Origin: DASVDK01 sp036381125 [NCBI: Thermodesulfobacteriota bacterium]
Lineage (GTDB): Bacteria > DASVDK01
Reading direction: 5' to 3'
Length of the DNA stretch: 6,579 nucleotides
Assembly (NCBI GenBank): GCA_036381125.1
Contig: DASVDK010000279.1
Coordinates: forward strand, 1 to 6,579
The position numbers and the translations under genes are program-made. Shown here piece by piece: positions 6,399 through 6,579 of the stretch. Numbering within the stretch: the first letter of the stretch is position 1; every line of letters starts with the position of its first letter. The notes beneath the pieces were generated by a model. That model did not search any database, was not told where the DNA came from, and saw only the letters and a program-made list of their open reading frames with translations.

Positions 6399-6579
6399 GC
6401 GGCAATACCGCCCGCGCCAACCGCGGCAATGGGTCGATCCCCGCGCGCACGGGGAAGACTACGGGCTCAACCCGTCGGACGAGCAGCGCGGCGGTCGATC
6501 CCCGCGCGCACGGGGAAGACGTTTATCCGGTCGAGCATCCGCAGATTGCCGCAGGTCGATCCCCGCGCGCACGGGGAAG
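6371..6579 (-). CRISPR. CRISPR array, type I-E-like repeat, trailer end (array continues past right edge)
   Basis: Four repeat units start at 6371, 6432, 6493 and 6554 with an exact 61-base period; the last is cut by the window edge after 26 bases. Units two and three match over 28 bases, unit four over its visible 26. The core on the + strand is CCCCGCGCGCACGGGG, preceded by GGTCGAT and followed by AAGAC. Three 33-base spacers lie at 6399-6431, 6460-6492 and 6521-6553 and are unrelated except for a shared octamer. The - strand repeat begins GTCTTCCCCG and has a GCGGGG stem end, matching the type I-E (Cas6e-processed) class, so crRNA is probably transcribed leftward. The leftmost repeat is degenerate, as expected at the leader-distal end, so the leader should be to the right. 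No cas gene lies in the window; the subtype rests on the repeat alone. Confidence 0.95.

Noticed and set aside
5449-6450. - strand open frame (333 codons) opposite the hydrolase, running into the CRISPR array
   Set aside because: Composition is Arg/Gly/Pro-rich, it enters CRISPR repeats, and the + strand hydrolase has a full catalytic triad and ribosome site.
6461-6475. Inverted repeat ACGGG-CTCAA-CCCGT inside spacer 2
   Set aside because: A 5-bp stem in a spacer most likely reflects the captured protospacer and has no evident role in the array.

Overview
The window is high-GC (by eye around 70%, strong G/C third-position bias) and gene-dense, with every recognisable gene on the + strand. 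The GC content, tripartite tricarboxylate transporter genes, GTG start and type I-E-like CRISPR repeat fit a high-GC soil or sediment bacterium such as a proteobacterium or Rokubacteria-like lineage. No marker gene here fixes the phylum.

Layout: positions 1-5447 look like one operon. First come the three genes of a tripartite tricarboxylate transporter (TTT): tctC (periplasmic binding protein, 5' end cut by the window edge), tctB (small membrane subunit, with no canonical start codon where one is expected) and tctA (large membrane subunit). tctA overlaps by ATGA a gene for an indolepyruvate:ferredoxin oxidoreductase alpha-type protein (IorA-like: thiamine diphosphate domains plus a C-terminal 2[4Fe-4S] ferredoxin domain). 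That gene overlaps by GTGA a gene for a diverged beta/gamma-domain partner (IorB-like). A short inverted repeat spans the iorB-like stop codon. After a 79-base gap with no promoter I can defend, 5527-6252 encodes an alpha/beta hydrolase with its own good Shine-Dalgarno site. A 118-base GC-rich stretch (6253-6370) holds no supported gene. From 6371 to the right edge lies the start of a CRISPR array with a 61-base period. Its repeat matches the type I-E class read on the - strand, so the part seen here is the leader-distal (trailer) end. The leader, and any cas genes, would lie beyond the right edge.

How the genes may work together: TTT systems take up carboxylates using a periplasmic receptor, and IorAB enzymes oxidatively decarboxylate 2-oxo acids to acyl-CoA with ferredoxin. 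The stop/start overlaps suggest that an imported carboxylate, or a product of it, is handled by the IorAB-like pair. The main surprise is that the IorA-like protein lacks all three cysteines expected to hold the proximal [4Fe-4S] cluster, while keeping the thiamine site and the ferredoxin domain. Its IorB-like partner has also lost the usual glycine-rich signature. The pair may therefore be a variant with different redox chemistry or a non-oxidative reaction, with the substrate unknown.
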